Source: Clostridia bacterium
GTDB lineage: Bacteria > Bacillota > Clostridia > Lachnospirales > Lachnospiraceae
Direction: 5' to 3'
DNA: 64,000 nucleotides
Assembly: GCA_910576205.1 (NCBI GenBank)
Contig: CAJTHL010000001.1
Location: 62,001-126,000 of the forward strand
The position numbers and the translations under genes were made by a program. The notes beneath the pieces were generated by a model that saw only the letters and a list, made by a program, of their open reading frames with translations, was not told the DNA's origin and did no database searches. Of the stretch, positions 40,194 to 48,891 are shown piece by piece. Numbering within the stretch: position 1 is the first letter of the stretch; each line of letters starts with the position of its first letter.

Positions 40194-40198
40194 CCCTC

Positions 40199-40393
40199 TT
40201 ACAAGGTAAACAGCTGCTTCATTGTAGCGAAGAGCTCGTACACATAGGGCAGAATCCAGAACAGCACCAGAAGAAGGCCTGCCAGGCTTGTGAGAAAGGC
40301 CTGCTCCTCCCGGCCGCTGTGCTTGAGCACCTGGCTTAAAACCGAAACCAGGATTCCCACCGCCGCAATTTTAAAAATGAGATTGACGCTCAT
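40199..40393 (-). CDS. spoIIIAC: Stage III sporulation protein AC
   Basis: A 64-residue two-helix membrane protein (KIAAVGILVSVLSQVLKHSGREEQAF, then SLAGLLLVLFWILPYVYELF), the usual size and pattern of SpoIIIAC. Ribosome site AGGAGGGGAAC before ATG. Confidence 0.93.
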   Translation of the reverse strand: MSVNLIFKIAAVGILVSVLSQVLKHSGREEQAFLTSLAGLLLVLFWILPYVYELFATMKQLFTL

Positions 40394-40404
40394 GTTCCCC
40401 TCCT

Positions 40405-40923
40405 TTAGACCAGAAGAATAACCAGGAAAATTCCCCCGGCCACGCCCAGGCTCTGGTATAGCTTCTGTTTCGTGCGTATTTCCTCCTGGGACAGTGCGAT
40501 ATCCTCCTCCAGCTGCTCCAGATAAAGTTCTATGGTGGAGAGCTGCATTTCCAGATCCAGGTATCCCAGCCCCTCCCCCATATGCCCCAGCTTTTCCTTT
40601 TCCTCTTTTCTCAGACTGCTCTGTTTCAGACTGCGGTCAATCTCCTCACGCCAGAGAACATCCAGGTTTTTTCCGCCGGGACGCGACAATTCCTCCGCCA
40701 GATGGGAAAAAAAATCCGAGAAGGGCGCCGGAATCCGTTTTGCCAGCGCCTCGAAGGCCTCCGGAAGCGGGGCCTTGGAGTATCTGATCTCCCCCCGCAG
40801 CATATAGACCGCCTGTTTCAGAAGCCGCAGCTCCATACAGTGCCTCTTTAAGTCCAGGGAACCCGCGGCTCCCAGGCCGGCGCTGCAGGCCAGCACCAGA
40901 ATGCTTCCCAATATCTTCAACAT
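40405..40923 (-). CDS. spoIIIAB: Stage III sporulation protein AB
   Basis: A 172-residue protein with N- and C-terminal membrane helices around a helical cytoplasmic region (type II secretion F-like fold). Seen: MLRGEIRYSKAPLPEAFEALAKRIPAPFSDFF, the segment most conserved in SpoIIIAB. Overlaps the end of spoIIIAA by 7 bases. Confidence 0.92.
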   Translation of the reverse strand: MLKILGSILVLACSAGLGAAGSLDLKRHCMELRLLKQAVYMLRGEIRYSKAPLPEAFEALAKRIPAPFSDFFSHLAEELSRPGGKNLDVLWREEIDRSLKQSSLRKEEKEKLGHMGEGLGYLDLEMQLSTIELYLEQLEEDIALSQEEIRTKQKLYQSLGVAGGIFLVILLV

Positions 40924-41933
40924 ATTACATTCCCCCTCTGATCCAGAATCTGCCGCACCTGTCCCACCCGCACCTGGTTCTGTAGGATAATATACCGCTC
41001 AAAGACCTGCTCCTGCACCAGCTTCTGAAGCAGGGGCTTCTGACGGACATCCTCCATGGAGCTTCCGTGTACTGTAGCCAGCAGCCGGCATCCACAGTAC
41101 AACACTGTCTCAATGGCGTGAATCTCCTCATAATTTCCGATCTCATCTACCGCCACCACCTCCGGCGACATTGAGCGGATCAGCATCATCATCCCTTCCA
41201 CCTTGGGGCAGCAATCTAGAACATCCGTTCTAATTCCCAGATCATTGCTGGGAACTCCAAGATAACTCCCGGCAATCTCCGAACGCTCATCCACCACTCC
41301 CACCGTATGTCCGGGGTATATCCGCCCTTTCCCCTTCCCTGTATATGAATCCGGTTTTCCCTGCCTCTCCATTTTCCAAAGGGGCTCCTCCATCCAGCCG
41401 TCGGATATCTGCCGGATGAGGTCCCGCAGAAGCGTGGTTTTTCCACAGCGGGGCGGGGAGATGATAAGGGTATGACAGACCTGTCCATCTTCCCGGTACA
41501 GAAAAGGCAGCACACTGTCTCCACACCCCATCACTTGATGGGAAAGGCGCACATTGAGAAAGGAGATATATTTTACATTTCTTATGCGGTTCCCGTCCAG
41601 AATGATTTTCCCCGCCACGCCCACCCTATGCCCTCCCTGAATGGTCAGAAATCCCTGGCGCAGCTCCTCCTCATGGGCATAGAGGGAATATCTGCCCACG
41701 GTCTCCATGGTCTCCCGGATTTCCCGGCTCTTCACCAGATAAGCCCACCGCATATCCTTTGCCAGCGCTCCCATATCCGTAACAAAATATTCCTGTCCGT
41801 CGTACTGGATTAACAGGGGCCGCTCCGCCCGAAGACGGATCTCCTGGAGCCTGTCGAAATCCAGGGATGCGTTTTGCAGTATCTTACAGATTTTTTCGGG
41901 AAACAGACTTGTAATCTCCTCCATACTCCTCAT
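40917..41933 (-). CDS. spoIIIAA: Stage III sporulation protein AA (ATPase)
   Basis: A 338-residue secretion-type ATPase powering the SpoIIIA-SpoIIQ channel. Walker A ISPPRCGKTTLLRDLIRQ, Walker B MSPEVVAVDEIGNYEE, and the N-terminal EIRLRAERPLLI segment typical of the family. Start at 41933 is chosen for GAGGTGAGG just ahead; the frame is open further upstream without a ribosome site. First gene of the operon. Confidence 0.93.
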   Translation of the reverse strand: MRSMEEITSLFPEKICKILQNASLDFDRLQEIRLRAERPLLIQYDGQEYFVTDMGALAKDMRWAYLVKSREIRETMETVGRYSLYAHEEELRQGFLTIQGGHRVGVAGKIILDGNRIRNVKYISFLNVRLSHQVMGCGDSVLPFLYREDGQVCHTLIISPPRCGKTTLLRDLIRQISDGWMEEPLWKMERQGKPDSYTGKGKGRIYPGHTVGVVDERSEIAGSYLGVPSNDLGIRTDVLDCCPKVEGMMMLIRSMSPEVVAVDEIGNYEEIHAIETVLYCGCRLLATVHGSSMEDVRQKPLLQKLVQEQVFERYIILQNQVRVGQVRQILDQRGNVIC

Positions 41934-41951
41934 GTCCTCACCTCTTAAGGC

Positions 41952-41959
41952 AGTATATG
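41952..41959 (-). promoter_or_regulatory. Candidate sigma-E -10 element of spoIIIAA
   Basis: CATATACT on the minus strand, close to the sigma-E -10 consensus CATACANT, 18 bases before the start codon. The -35 is not clear. The spoIIIA operon is a known mother-cell sigma-E target, which makes the site plausible. Confidence 0.35.
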
Positions 41960-42004
41960 AGGACAGGCACAAAAAAAGAACCAGGCTTTGCAAGGGTTCC
42001 GTTC

Positions 42005-42057
42005 AGCTGCGCCCATTCGCAAAACGCGCCTTCGGCGCTCTCCGCTGCTTCGCAGCT
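42005..42057. repeat. Nested palindromes between pnp and spoIIIAA
   Basis: Two adjacent perfect 5-bp hairpins with three-base loops, GCGCC-TTC-GGCGC (42026-42038) and GCTGC-TTC-GCAGC (42044-42056). An outer pairing AGCTGCG (42005-42011) with CGCAGCT (42051-42057) is also possible. It looks like a dispersed intergenic palindromic unit rather than a terminator, since it has no T run. Confidence 0.5.
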
Positions 42058-42084
42058 CCTTTTGCTCATATCCGAGCTTCCCTC

Positions 42085-42143
42085 AGAACAGAAAAACTCC
42101 GGCAAATTCATGCAAGCATGATTTGCCGGAGTCTTTCTGTTCT
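42085..42143 (-). terminator. pnp terminator
   Basis: Very long hairpin: AGAACAGAAA-ACTCCGGCAAAT-CATG pairs with CATG-ATTTGCCGGAGT-TTTCTGTTCT, with GGAGTTTTTCTG on the minus strand, 16 bases after the pnp stop codon. Confidence 0.85.
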
Positions 42144-42158
42144 GGCTGAACTGTTTAA

Positions 42159-44243
42159 TTACTTTACATCTTTCATACTAAAGCTTATTCTGCCCATTTT
42201 GTCTTTGCCCAGGCAGACTACTTTTACCACGTCTCCCAGGGTCAGCACATCCTCTACGCGGTTGATTCTGTTTCTGGCGATCTTGGATATGTGTACCATT
42301 CCCTCTTTGCCGGGGGCAAACTCCAGGAACGCGCCAAACTCCTTGATACTGACTACCTTTCCGGTGAAGATCTGGCCTTCCTCAAAATCTGTCACAATAA
42401 TCTCAATGAGATGGCGGGCCTTATCCATCATTTCCGCATCTGTGCCGCAGATAGAAACGGAGCCATCGTCGGTAATGTCAATCTTCACGCCGGTCTGCTC
42501 AATGATGGTGTTAATGGTCTTGCCTCTCTGTCCCACCACGTCGCCGATCTTCTGGGGATCAATCTGCATCTGGATAATCTTGGGCGCGTATTTTCCAACC
42601 TCCTTGCGGGGCTCGGAAATGGCTGGCTTCATGCAGTTGTCCATAATGAACAGCCGGGCCTCCAGACATCTTGCAATAGCGCCCTCCACGATAGGGCGTG
42701 TAAGGCCGTGAATCTTAATATCCATCTGAATGGCGGTGATACCTTCTGTGGTTCCCGTCACCTTGAAGTCCATGTCGCCGAAGAAATCCTCCAGTCCCTG
42801 GATATCGGTCAGAAGCACAAAGTCATCGTCGGTCTCTCCAGTCACAAGGCCGCAGGAGATACCCGCCACCATCTTCTTAAGAGGCACGCCTGCCGCCATA
42901 AGGGACATGCAGGACGCACAGGTGGACGCCATAGACGTGGAGCCGTTGGACTCAAAGGTCTCAGACACCGTACGGATAGCGTAGGGAAACTCCTCCTCAC
43001 ACGGCAGCACCGGAAGCAATGCACGCTCTGCCAGCGCGCCGTGGCCGATTTCCCGGCGTCCCGGCCCTCTGCTGGGCTTTGTCTCTCCCACAGAATAGCT
43101 GGGGAAGTTATAGTGATGCATATAGCGCTTGCTTGTCTCGTTTTCATCCAATCCGTCCAGCCTCTGGGCCTCGGAAAGGGGCGCCAGGGTGCAGATATTG
43201 CAGATCTGGGTCTGTCCCCGTGTAAACATAGCGGAGCCATGCACTCTGGGAATAATATCCACCTCTGCCGCCAGCGGCCGGATCTGGTTGAGCGCACGAC
43301 CGTCGGGACGCTTGTGGTCCTTTAAGATCATCTTGCGGACGGTCTTTTTCTGATACTGGTAAATAGCCTCTGACAGTACGGACAGCCACTCCTCGTTCTC
43401 CGCAAATGCCTCCTCCAGCTTCTCTGTAATCTGACGGATGTTCTCCTCGCGCACCTGCTTCTCATCCGTAAAGACTGCCTCCTCCATAGCTTCCGGCGGA
43501 ACAATCTCTTTAATAGCCGCAAACAGCTCTTCTGGCACCGCGCAGCTTGTGTAGGTGTGCTTCTCCCTGCCGCACTCAGCCACGATTTTATCGATAAAAG
43601 CGATCACCTGCTGATTTACCTCGTGGGCCTTGTAAATTGCCTCAATCATCTTTGCCTCGGGCACCTCGTTGGCTCCGGCCTCAATCATAATCACCTTTTC
43701 CCTGGTGGAGGCTACGGTCAGTTTCAGATCCGACACCTTGTAATCCGCCTGTCCGGGGTTGACAATGAGCTCCCCGTTAATCATACCGATCTGGGTCATG
43801 GCGCATGGGCCTGCAAAGGGGATGTCAGAGATGGCCGTTGCAATGGCGGAACCCAGCATGGCAGTCAGCTCCGGACTGCAGGTAGGATCCACAGAAAGCA
43901 CCAGGTTATTTAAGGTCACGTCATTTCTGTAATCCTTGGGAAACAGCGGCCGCATGGGACGGTCGATGACGCGGGAGGTCAAAACAGCGTTCTCGGACGC
44001 CTTTCCCTCTCTCTTATTAAATCCCCCCGGAATCTTTCCCACGGAATACAGCTTCTCTTCATACTCCACGCTTAAGGGGAAGAAATCAATCCCTTCCCGG
44101 GGCTTGTCCGAGGAAGTTGCCGTTGACAATACGGTAGTCTCCCCGTAGTGCATAAACGCTGCACCATTGGCCTGCTTTGCCACTCTGCCCACATCCACGG
44201 TCAGAGTCCTTCCGGCCAGTTCCATTGAAAAACTCTTATACAT
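42159..44243 (-). CDS. pnp: Polynucleotide phosphorylase
   Basis: A 694-residue 3'-5' exoribonuclease and RNA polymerase of the mRNA degradation machinery. Two RNase PH domains, the second with the catalytic segment DMDFKVTGTTEGITAIQMDIK-type (metal-binding aspartates in MDFKV and MDIKIHG). These are followed by a KH domain (IDPQKIGDVVGQRGKTINTI) and an S1 domain (GQIFTGKVVSIKEFGAFLEF). Normal length. AGAGGAG ahead of the start. It follows rpsO, the usual gene order. Confidence 0.97.
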   Translation of the reverse strand: MYKSFSMELAGRTLTVDVGRVAKQANGAAFMHYGETTVLSTATSSDKPREGIDFFPLSVEYEEKLYSVGKIPGGFNKREGKASENAVLTSRVIDRPMRPLFPKDYRNDVTLNNLVLSVDPTCSPELTAMLGSAIATAISDIPFAGPCAMTQIGMINGELIVNPGQADYKVSDLKLTVASTREKVIMIEAGANEVPEAKMIEAIYKAHEVNQQVIAFIDKIVAECGREKHTYTSCAVPEELFAAIKEIVPPEAMEEAVFTDEKQVREENIRQITEKLEEAFAENEEWLSVLSEAIYQYQKKTVRKMILKDHKRPDGRALNQIRPLAAEVDIIPRVHGSAMFTRGQTQICNICTLAPLSEAQRLDGLDENETSKRYMHHYNFPSYSVGETKPSRGPGRREIGHGALAERALLPVLPCEEEFPYAIRTVSETFESNGSTSMASTCASCMSLMAAGVPLKKMVAGISCGLVTGETDDDFVLLTDIQGLEDFFGDMDFKVTGTTEGITAIQMDIKIHGLTRPIVEGAIARCLEARLFIMDNCMKPAISEPRKEVGKYAPKIIQMQIDPQKIGDVVGQRGKTINTIIEQTGVKIDITDDGSVSICGTDAEMMDKARHLIEIIVTDFEEGQIFTGKVVSIKEFGAFLEFAPGKEGMVHISKIARNRINRVEDVLTLGDVVKVVCLGKDKMGRISFSMKDVK

Positions 44244-44398
44244 ACTTTTCTCCTCTTTTCCGCTGCAGGAGTCCGAAACTACTGAGCTGTACCTCTCAAA
44301 TATTCTTACATACCGGGATTTGCAGCCGCTCCCGAAAGATATACCTCAGTGGTCTCGGTTCTCCTCCTGCAGACTTTCTGAATTTTTCTCTCCACCCC

Positions 44399-44434
44399 CA
44401 TGCACCGCAGGAGAATCCCCCCCTGCAGTGCATG
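44399..44434 (-). promoter_or_regulatory. Hairpin in the rpsO-pnp intergenic region
   Basis: CATGCACCGCAGG (44399-44411) pairs with CCTGCAGTGCATG (44422-44434). In many bacteria a hairpin here is cut by RNase III to start pnp autoregulation; the same role here is inference. Confidence 0.5.
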
Positions 44435-44438
44435 GAAA

Positions 44439-44462
44439 CAGGGCGAAATTTCATTCGCCCTG
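44439..44462 (-). terminator. rpsO terminator or attenuator
   Basis: Stem CAGGGCGAA/TTCGCCCTG, followed on the minus strand only by GTTTCC. A weak T tract suggests partial read-through into pnp. Confidence 0.55.
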
Positions 44463-44472
44463 TATTTTGCCT

Positions 44473-44739
44473 TTACTTTCTGATTCCTAATCTCTCAATC
44501 AGAGAACGGTATCTCTCAATATCCACTTTCTTCAGATATCCCAGCATGCCGCGTCTCTGTCCAACCATCTTCAGAAGGCCTCTTCTGGAATGATGATCCT
44601 TGGGGTTCACTTTCAAGTGCTCGGTAAGCTCCTGGATTCTTGCAGTCAGAATCGCCACCTGTACCTCAGGGGAACCTGTATCGCCCGGCTTTAAACCGTA
44701 CTCTTCAATAATTGCTGTTTTCTTCTCTTTTGAAATCAT
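44473..44739 (-). CDS. rpsO: Ribosomal protein S15
   Basis: An 88-residue small-subunit protein that binds the 16S central domain. Typical sequence: [35 protein letters not shown] and the C-terminal [18 protein letters not shown]. Ribosome site GGAGGAAG before ATG at 44739. Confidence 0.98.
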   Translation of the reverse strand: MISKEKKTAIIEEYGLKPGDTGSPEVQVAILTARIQELTEHLKVNPKDHHSRRGLLKMVGQRRGMLGYLKKVDIERYRSLIERLGIRK

Positions 44740-44795
44740 GATGACTTCCTCCTTTTTTCTTTAATCCGCCAGATATTAAGTAACGGTCGGAGAAT

Positions 44796-44813
44796 CCGGT
44801 TACCGAATACCGG
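44796..44813 (-). promoter_or_regulatory. Hairpin in the rpsO leader, possible S15 autoregulatory site
   Basis: CCGGTA-TTCGG-TAACCGG in the leader between promoter and rpsO. S15 represses its own mRNA by binding leader structures in several bacteria; here only the hairpin is seen. Confidence 0.35.
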
Positions 44814-44830
44814 CAAACTCATACTTATCT

Positions 44831-44859
44831 AATATAGCATATGGTTAGGGAGGTGTCAA
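44831..44859 (-). promoter_or_regulatory. rpsO promoter
   Basis: Minus strand: TTGACA (44854-44859), 17-base spacer, TATATT (44831-44836), about 90 bases before rpsO. Confidence 0.85.
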
Positions 44860-44898
44860 TTAGAATTTTGCTCAAAAAATTTACAGCAATTTACAAAC

Positions 44899-45942
44899 TC
44901 ATTGGGATTCCAGAGCATCTTCCCCCTTTCCCCTGAACTCCTTTGCCAGCAGGAACAGCCCGAACAACACCCCGTTTAACAGCAGCGCTCCCGGCAGCAT
45001 CCCCCAGGTAACTTCCTGGTTCTGCAACACGTCTGTGGAATACTCGTTGGCAATCACCATAATCAGGTTATTGTTAAAGAAATGCATAAGAACGGGAACC
45101 CAGATATTTCCGGTTTTCATGTATGCCCAGGCAAAGAAAATCCCCAGGGATACACAGGTAATAATCTGGGAGACCAGCATAATGAGGCCCCTGTCCGGCG
45201 TGGTATAATAGAAAAAATCCACGGGCAGATGCCACACACCCCACACAACGCCCAGCGCCAGCACCCCCAGGCGCAGGCCGAAACGCTTCTGAAGCAGCGG
45301 CTGCAGATAATAGCGCCAGCCATACTCCTCCCCAAAAAAGACGGTAAAGGACAGCAGGAAATTTACCAGCAGTAAAACCATATACGTCCAGGTTTCGGGA
45401 TTTGCCACAATCTCTATAAGCATACCTGGCTGTCCCTCTGCCACGTACGAAATCCCGGCCCGCAGGAAATAGAGCGCCAGAAACAAAAACACACAAAGCA
45501 GGGAAGACTTCCAGTTCTTCCAGCAAAGCCCATAGGCCTCTCGCCGCTCCCGGCCCGCAATCAGCAGGGTAATCCAGCCCACAATACTCCCAAGAATCAA
45601 CATAAACTGAAGGATCATCCCCCATATGGACATAGACATGCCGTTAAGAGAAAGCATTTCTCCGGGCGCCACGACAGCCAGTATAGCGAGAACCACCGCT
45701 CCCAGCGTAAAAAGCAGAAAGGTCCAGAAAAAAGCCTTCGGTATCTTCTGGTCTCCCTTATGTACCAGCAGGCAGGCCAGCATCACCCCCGACGCCGGAT
45801 ACAGCATCTGTGCAACAGGAAATCCGCTCAAATCCGCAGAAGTCCCGTTTCCGTACCACATGAAAATCCCCATAAGATAGGTGACCCCATAAGCCACCAG
45901 AAGAAAGATGATAAGTTTCTTTTTTTCGTTTGCATCAGACAT
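44899..45942 (-). CDS. CPBP-family intramembrane glutamic endopeptidase (Abi family)
   Basis: A 347-residue membrane protein with about eight helices. The CPBP motifs are present: EEYGWRYYLQPLL (EExxxR, motif 1), VVWGVWHLPVDFF (motif 2, with catalytic His) and VLMHFFNNN (motif 3). Relatives process CAAX proteins or confer bacteriocin self-immunity. It lies 122 bases downstream of the LytTR regulator on the same strand, with a good AAAGGAGG site, so it may be regulated by, or co-transcribed with, that system. Confidence 0.9.
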   Translation of the reverse strand: MSDANEKKKLIIFLLVAYGVTYLMGIFMWYGNGTSADLSGFPVAQMLYPASGVMLACLLVHKGDQKIPKAFFWTFLLFTLGAVVLAILAVVAPGEMLSLNGMSMSIWGMILQFMLILGSIVGWITLLIAGRERREAYGLCWKNWKSSLLCVFLFLALYFLRAGISYVAEGQPGMLIEIVANPETWTYMVLLLVNFLLSFTVFFGEEYGWRYYLQPLLQKRFGLRLGVLALGVVWGVWHLPVDFFYYTTPDRGLIMLVSQIITCVSLGIFFAWAYMKTGNIWVPVLMHFFNNNLIMVIANEYSTDVLQNQEVTWGMLPGALLLNGVLFGLFLLAKEFRGKGEDALESQ

Positions 45943-46064
45943 TTTGTGTCAGCCTCCTTTGTTGTCATGTACCGTTTACACGCGCCTGCGTTTTTCACAG
46001 CCCTTCGTAAACAGTTTAACATTTGTCATAGCCAACTACATGTAAAATGCCTCAATGGTTCTTT

Positions 46065-46811
46065 TCACTGCCCAAACGGCACTCTCGCCAGAAGTTCCCC
46101 CCGTTTATTCCTGGAAAAGGCGCAGCGCTCCCCGTTTTTCAAAACCACCTCTCTGCGCCCCAGATCCACCTGGTCGATATGGCACACCTGCACCAGGTAA
46201 GCCCTGTGAATCCGCAGAAAGCGTTCCCCCAACTCCTGTTCCAGCTCCTGGATGCTTCCAATAAAATCCAGTCTGTCCTGTCTGGCGTGAAGCTCAATCC
46301 GGTGGGTTCGCCCGGCGGTTGAAAAATACAGAATATCTTCCAGGGGAATATGCCGGATGACGTCCAGCACCTTAACGGTAAAATATTCCCTTCCGGTGTC
46401 CTTTTCTCCCCGCATACGCTCCGTAATGATCTGAAGGCAGCGGGAAATTCCCGCCAGCATGGCCTCCGTGTCCTGCTTGCAGATATAATCCAGAGCTTCC
46501 AGATGATAGTGGAAGGTCTCAAAGGCCAGATCCCTGAATGCTGTCACATAGATGAGAAATCCCCGGGCATCCCGCTTCCGGATCTCCTGTCCCAGGAGAA
46601 ACCCGTCCATGGACTCTCCCTTAAGCTCCACATCCAGGAAGTAAATGCCCCGGCCCGGATTTCCGGAAAGAGCCTCTAATATCTCCTCCGGATGGCTGGT
46701 ACACCTCACGATCTCCATATCGTATCCTTCTATCAGGATCTGCTTTTCCAGGTAGTCCCGCTCCATTTGGCGGATGCTTTTGTCGTCCTCGCAGATATAA
46801 ACTGGCAGCAT
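46065..46811 (-). CDS. LytTR-family response regulator
   Basis: A 248-residue regulator. Receiver domain with acidic CEDD (8-10) and phospho-acceptor D60 in IYFLDVELKG; C-terminal LytTR domain with ILYFSTAGRTHRIELH and GERFLRIHRAYLVQVCHID. It follows the kinase gene by 18 bases. Second LytTR system of the window and not closely similar to the first. Confidence 0.93.
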   Translation of the reverse strand: MLPVYICEDDKSIRQMERDYLEKQILIEGYDMEIVRCTSHPEEILEALSGNPGRGIYFLDVELKGESMDGFLLGQEIRKRDARGFLIYVTAFRDLAFETFHYHLEALDYICKQDTEAMLAGISRCLQIITERMRGEKDTGREYFTVKVLDVIRHIPLEDILYFSTAGRTHRIELHARQDRLDFIGSIQELEQELGERFLRIHRAYLVQVCHIDQVDLGRREVVLKNGERCAFSRNKRGELLARVPFGQ

Positions 46812-46829
46812 AGCAAATTGTTCCTCCGT

Positions 46830-48221
46830 CTAGGTACCACATCCTTGCAGTATTTTAAGTTCCTGCACAAAAAATCCCGCCTCGACGCTTGTAGCGGAAA
46901 GTATGGCGTCATATTTTTCCAGTATTTTCCTGTAGTTTGACAGTCCAATCCCGTGCCCGTGCCCTTTCGTAGAATAGCCCAGGCTTCCAAGCCTTCCAAA
47001 GTCCACAATCTCATAGAGGGTATTCTTCACCCGGATGGTGACACAGTCCTTCTGGCTGCTAATCATCACAAAAACCATCCCGTCCTTTTTTCCCTGCACA
47101 GCCTCCGCCGCATTGTCCAGCAGGATTCCCAGACATCGGGTAAGGTCGGTTCTGCGCATGGCTACATCCGAAAAAGGACGCATTACCTCCAGTTCAAAAC
47201 GGATACCATCTTTTTGCATATCAGTCATATGCTGTAGCAAAAGTCCTTTGATCTCCGCCACCTGGACATTTGCCAGCTGATTCATAATGCGGATCCTGTC
47301 TCCCGCCTGTCTGTCAAAGTCTGCCGTCATATCCTGGATAAAGGATTTCAAGGTTTCCAGTTCCCCCTCCTGGGCCTGGAAGTACATGCCCGCCATAAGA
47401 TTCTTAAAGTCATGGCGGAACCTGCGTATCTCCGTCTGCATCTGCTCCATCTGCTCTATGTAGACCGTCTGCTGCCTAAGGCTTATCTCCTGCTGGGCAA
47501 TCTGTTTTCTCTGCTCCTCCTCCCGGCCTCTGGAAATCAAAGCCAGATGGATTAAAAGCAGCAGAAGCAGGGAAACCATAGGATTATCGTTTGGATCTGT
47601 CTGGCTTTTCTGCACCATCCAGCAGAGGAGACGGAAAAATATGGGATACAGACTGAGAAAGAAATAAAGCCATCCCTGGGCGCCATCCCAGATCACCCAT
47701 TTCCCGTACAGCTTTCCCAGGCCGGTTCTCCACACCGGCACAAGAAAAAGAAAAATGCACAGAGGCATAAGCACCATAAGCCAGAAGAGGTAATGCCGGA
47801 GTTCTTCTGTAACCCGCAAATCAAAAACCCGGTTAATCACAAGGAAGTTAGACATAGTATTTCCCAAAGAGGTCAGAAACACCGCCAGCAATGTGGAAGC
47901 CCAGCATCTCCGCCAGGATAACCGGTACAGGAATTTAAGGAACAGCATCCAGATAAACATCTGAAAATATTCCCACAGGATCAGTCCCGTCCCCAAAGGC
48001 CAGCGCCACACCCCCTTCAGATAGCAGACCGCTCCCAGAAACGCCCAGATAAAAGACATGGCCAGGCCCAGCAGGATCCCCCCTGCCATCCGCCCCCTGT
48101 TCCCTGTTCCCGGTATCCGTCCAAGAAGCATCCTTGAACACCATAACAGAAGCAGGGTGGTAATGCACATACTCCACATATTTACGCCGACAATCTCCCA
48201 GAAACTCATACCTATGTTCAT
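46830..48221 (-). CDS. GHKL-domain sensor histidine kinase
   Basis: A 463-residue membrane kinase. The start at 48221 is chosen for AAGGGG seven bases ahead and because upstream codons overlap the YidC-like gene. About six or seven membrane helices (residues about 8-230), a coiled-coil linker rich in Gln and Glu, the phospho-acceptor region IRRFRHDFKNLMAGM, the N-box LGILLDNAAEAVQ and the G-box GHGHGIGLSNYRKIL. It is an AgrC/ComD-type kinase by layout. Signal unknown. Confidence 0.92.
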   Translation of the reverse strand: MNIGMSFWEIVGVNMWSMCITTLLLLWCSRMLLGRIPGTGNRGRMAGGILLGLAMSFIWAFLGAVCYLKGVWRWPLGTGLILWEYFQMFIWMLFLKFLYRLSWRRCWASTLLAVFLTSLGNTMSNFLVINRVFDLRVTEELRHYLFWLMVLMPLCIFLFLVPVWRTGLGKLYGKWVIWDGAQGWLYFFLSLYPIFFRLLCWMVQKSQTDPNDNPMVSLLLLLLIHLALISRGREEEQRKQIAQQEISLRQQTVYIEQMEQMQTEIRRFRHDFKNLMAGMYFQAQEGELETLKSFIQDMTADFDRQAGDRIRIMNQLANVQVAEIKGLLLQHMTDMQKDGIRFELEVMRPFSDVAMRRTDLTRCLGILLDNAAEAVQGKKDGMVFVMISSQKDCVTIRVKNTLYEIVDFGRLGSLGYSTKGHGHGIGLSNYRKILEKYDAILSATSVEAGFFVQELKILQGCGT

Positions 48222-48249
48222 ATTCTTTCCCCTTAACAGCCCGCCTCTT

Positions 48250-48891
48250 TCAAGCCAGCTTCCGCATCTCCCCGGCATATTCCACCGTCTGCTCCACACA
48301 CGTAAACAGGCCGGAAACCATGTAGTAAAGCCCCACGCCGGCGGGAAGCATGCAGGCAAACCAGCTGTTCATACAAAGCATGATAAGAATCCGGGGCGCC
48401 CCCGCCTTTGGCAGACCCAGGCTTTTGAAAAATCCCAGATACGGCATAATCTGCGGAAACATCCAGACCAGAACCGTAAGTGCAGGAAGGATAAAGCTGT
48501 TGTCCCGCAAAAGCAGGGAAGGCGCCCAGGGAAGCAGAATACTGGTAGCATCTGCCGTAACCGCCAGACCAATCCCCCTATAGAGTGCCAGCATAATGGG
48601 AAGCTGTAAAAAGGTCAGCATACATCCCAGGCTCTGTACGCCCTCCCTCTGATAAAGCTTTTCCAGCTCCGCGTCCATTTTGGCCTTGTTATGTCTATAC
48701 TTCTTCCTGATCTCCTCGACCCTCAGGCCAAGCTCCTGCTGGCTCTTCATGGCCTGCCGCTGTTTCCGGCCAAGGGGCGTCAGACACAGACGCACCGCAA
48801 CCGTAATCAAGAGAATGGCAATTCCATAATCCCCGCTCATTCCATAAGCCATCTCAATAAGACGGCGGATCCCCTCGTACAGCACGCTCAT
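48250..48891 (-). CDS. YidC/Oxa1-like membrane protein insertase, short form
   Basis: A 213-residue protein containing only the five-helix YidC core. The first helix carries the conserved arginine in ITVAVRLCLTPLGRKQ, then the basic coiled loop (SQQELGLRVEEIRKKYRHNKAKM), QSLGCMLTFLQLPIMLALYR, and a C-terminal helix pair. There is no lipoprotein signal, unlike housekeeping SpoIIIJ/YidC1 proteins, so this is a paralogue. The start at 48891 overlaps the MerR gene by 4 bases. A paralogue embedded in a regulatory operon suggests insertion of a specific small membrane protein or stress rescue; inference. Confidence 0.87.
   Translation of the reverse strand: MSVLYEGIRRLIEMAYGMSGDYGIAILLITVAVRLCLTPLGRKQRQAMKSQQELGLRVEEIRKKYRHNKAKMDAELEKLYQREGVQSLGCMLTFLQLPIMLALYRGIGLAVTADATSILLPWAPSLLLRDNSFILPALTVLVWMFPQIMPYLGFFKSLGLPKAGAPRILIMLCMNSWFACMLPAGVGLYYMVSGLFTCVEQTVEYAGEMRKLA

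Noticed and set aside
48222..48359. Longer N-terminus for the histidine kinase
   Set aside because: The added residues are read from inside the YidC-like gene in another frame, and a good ribosome site exists at the shorter start.
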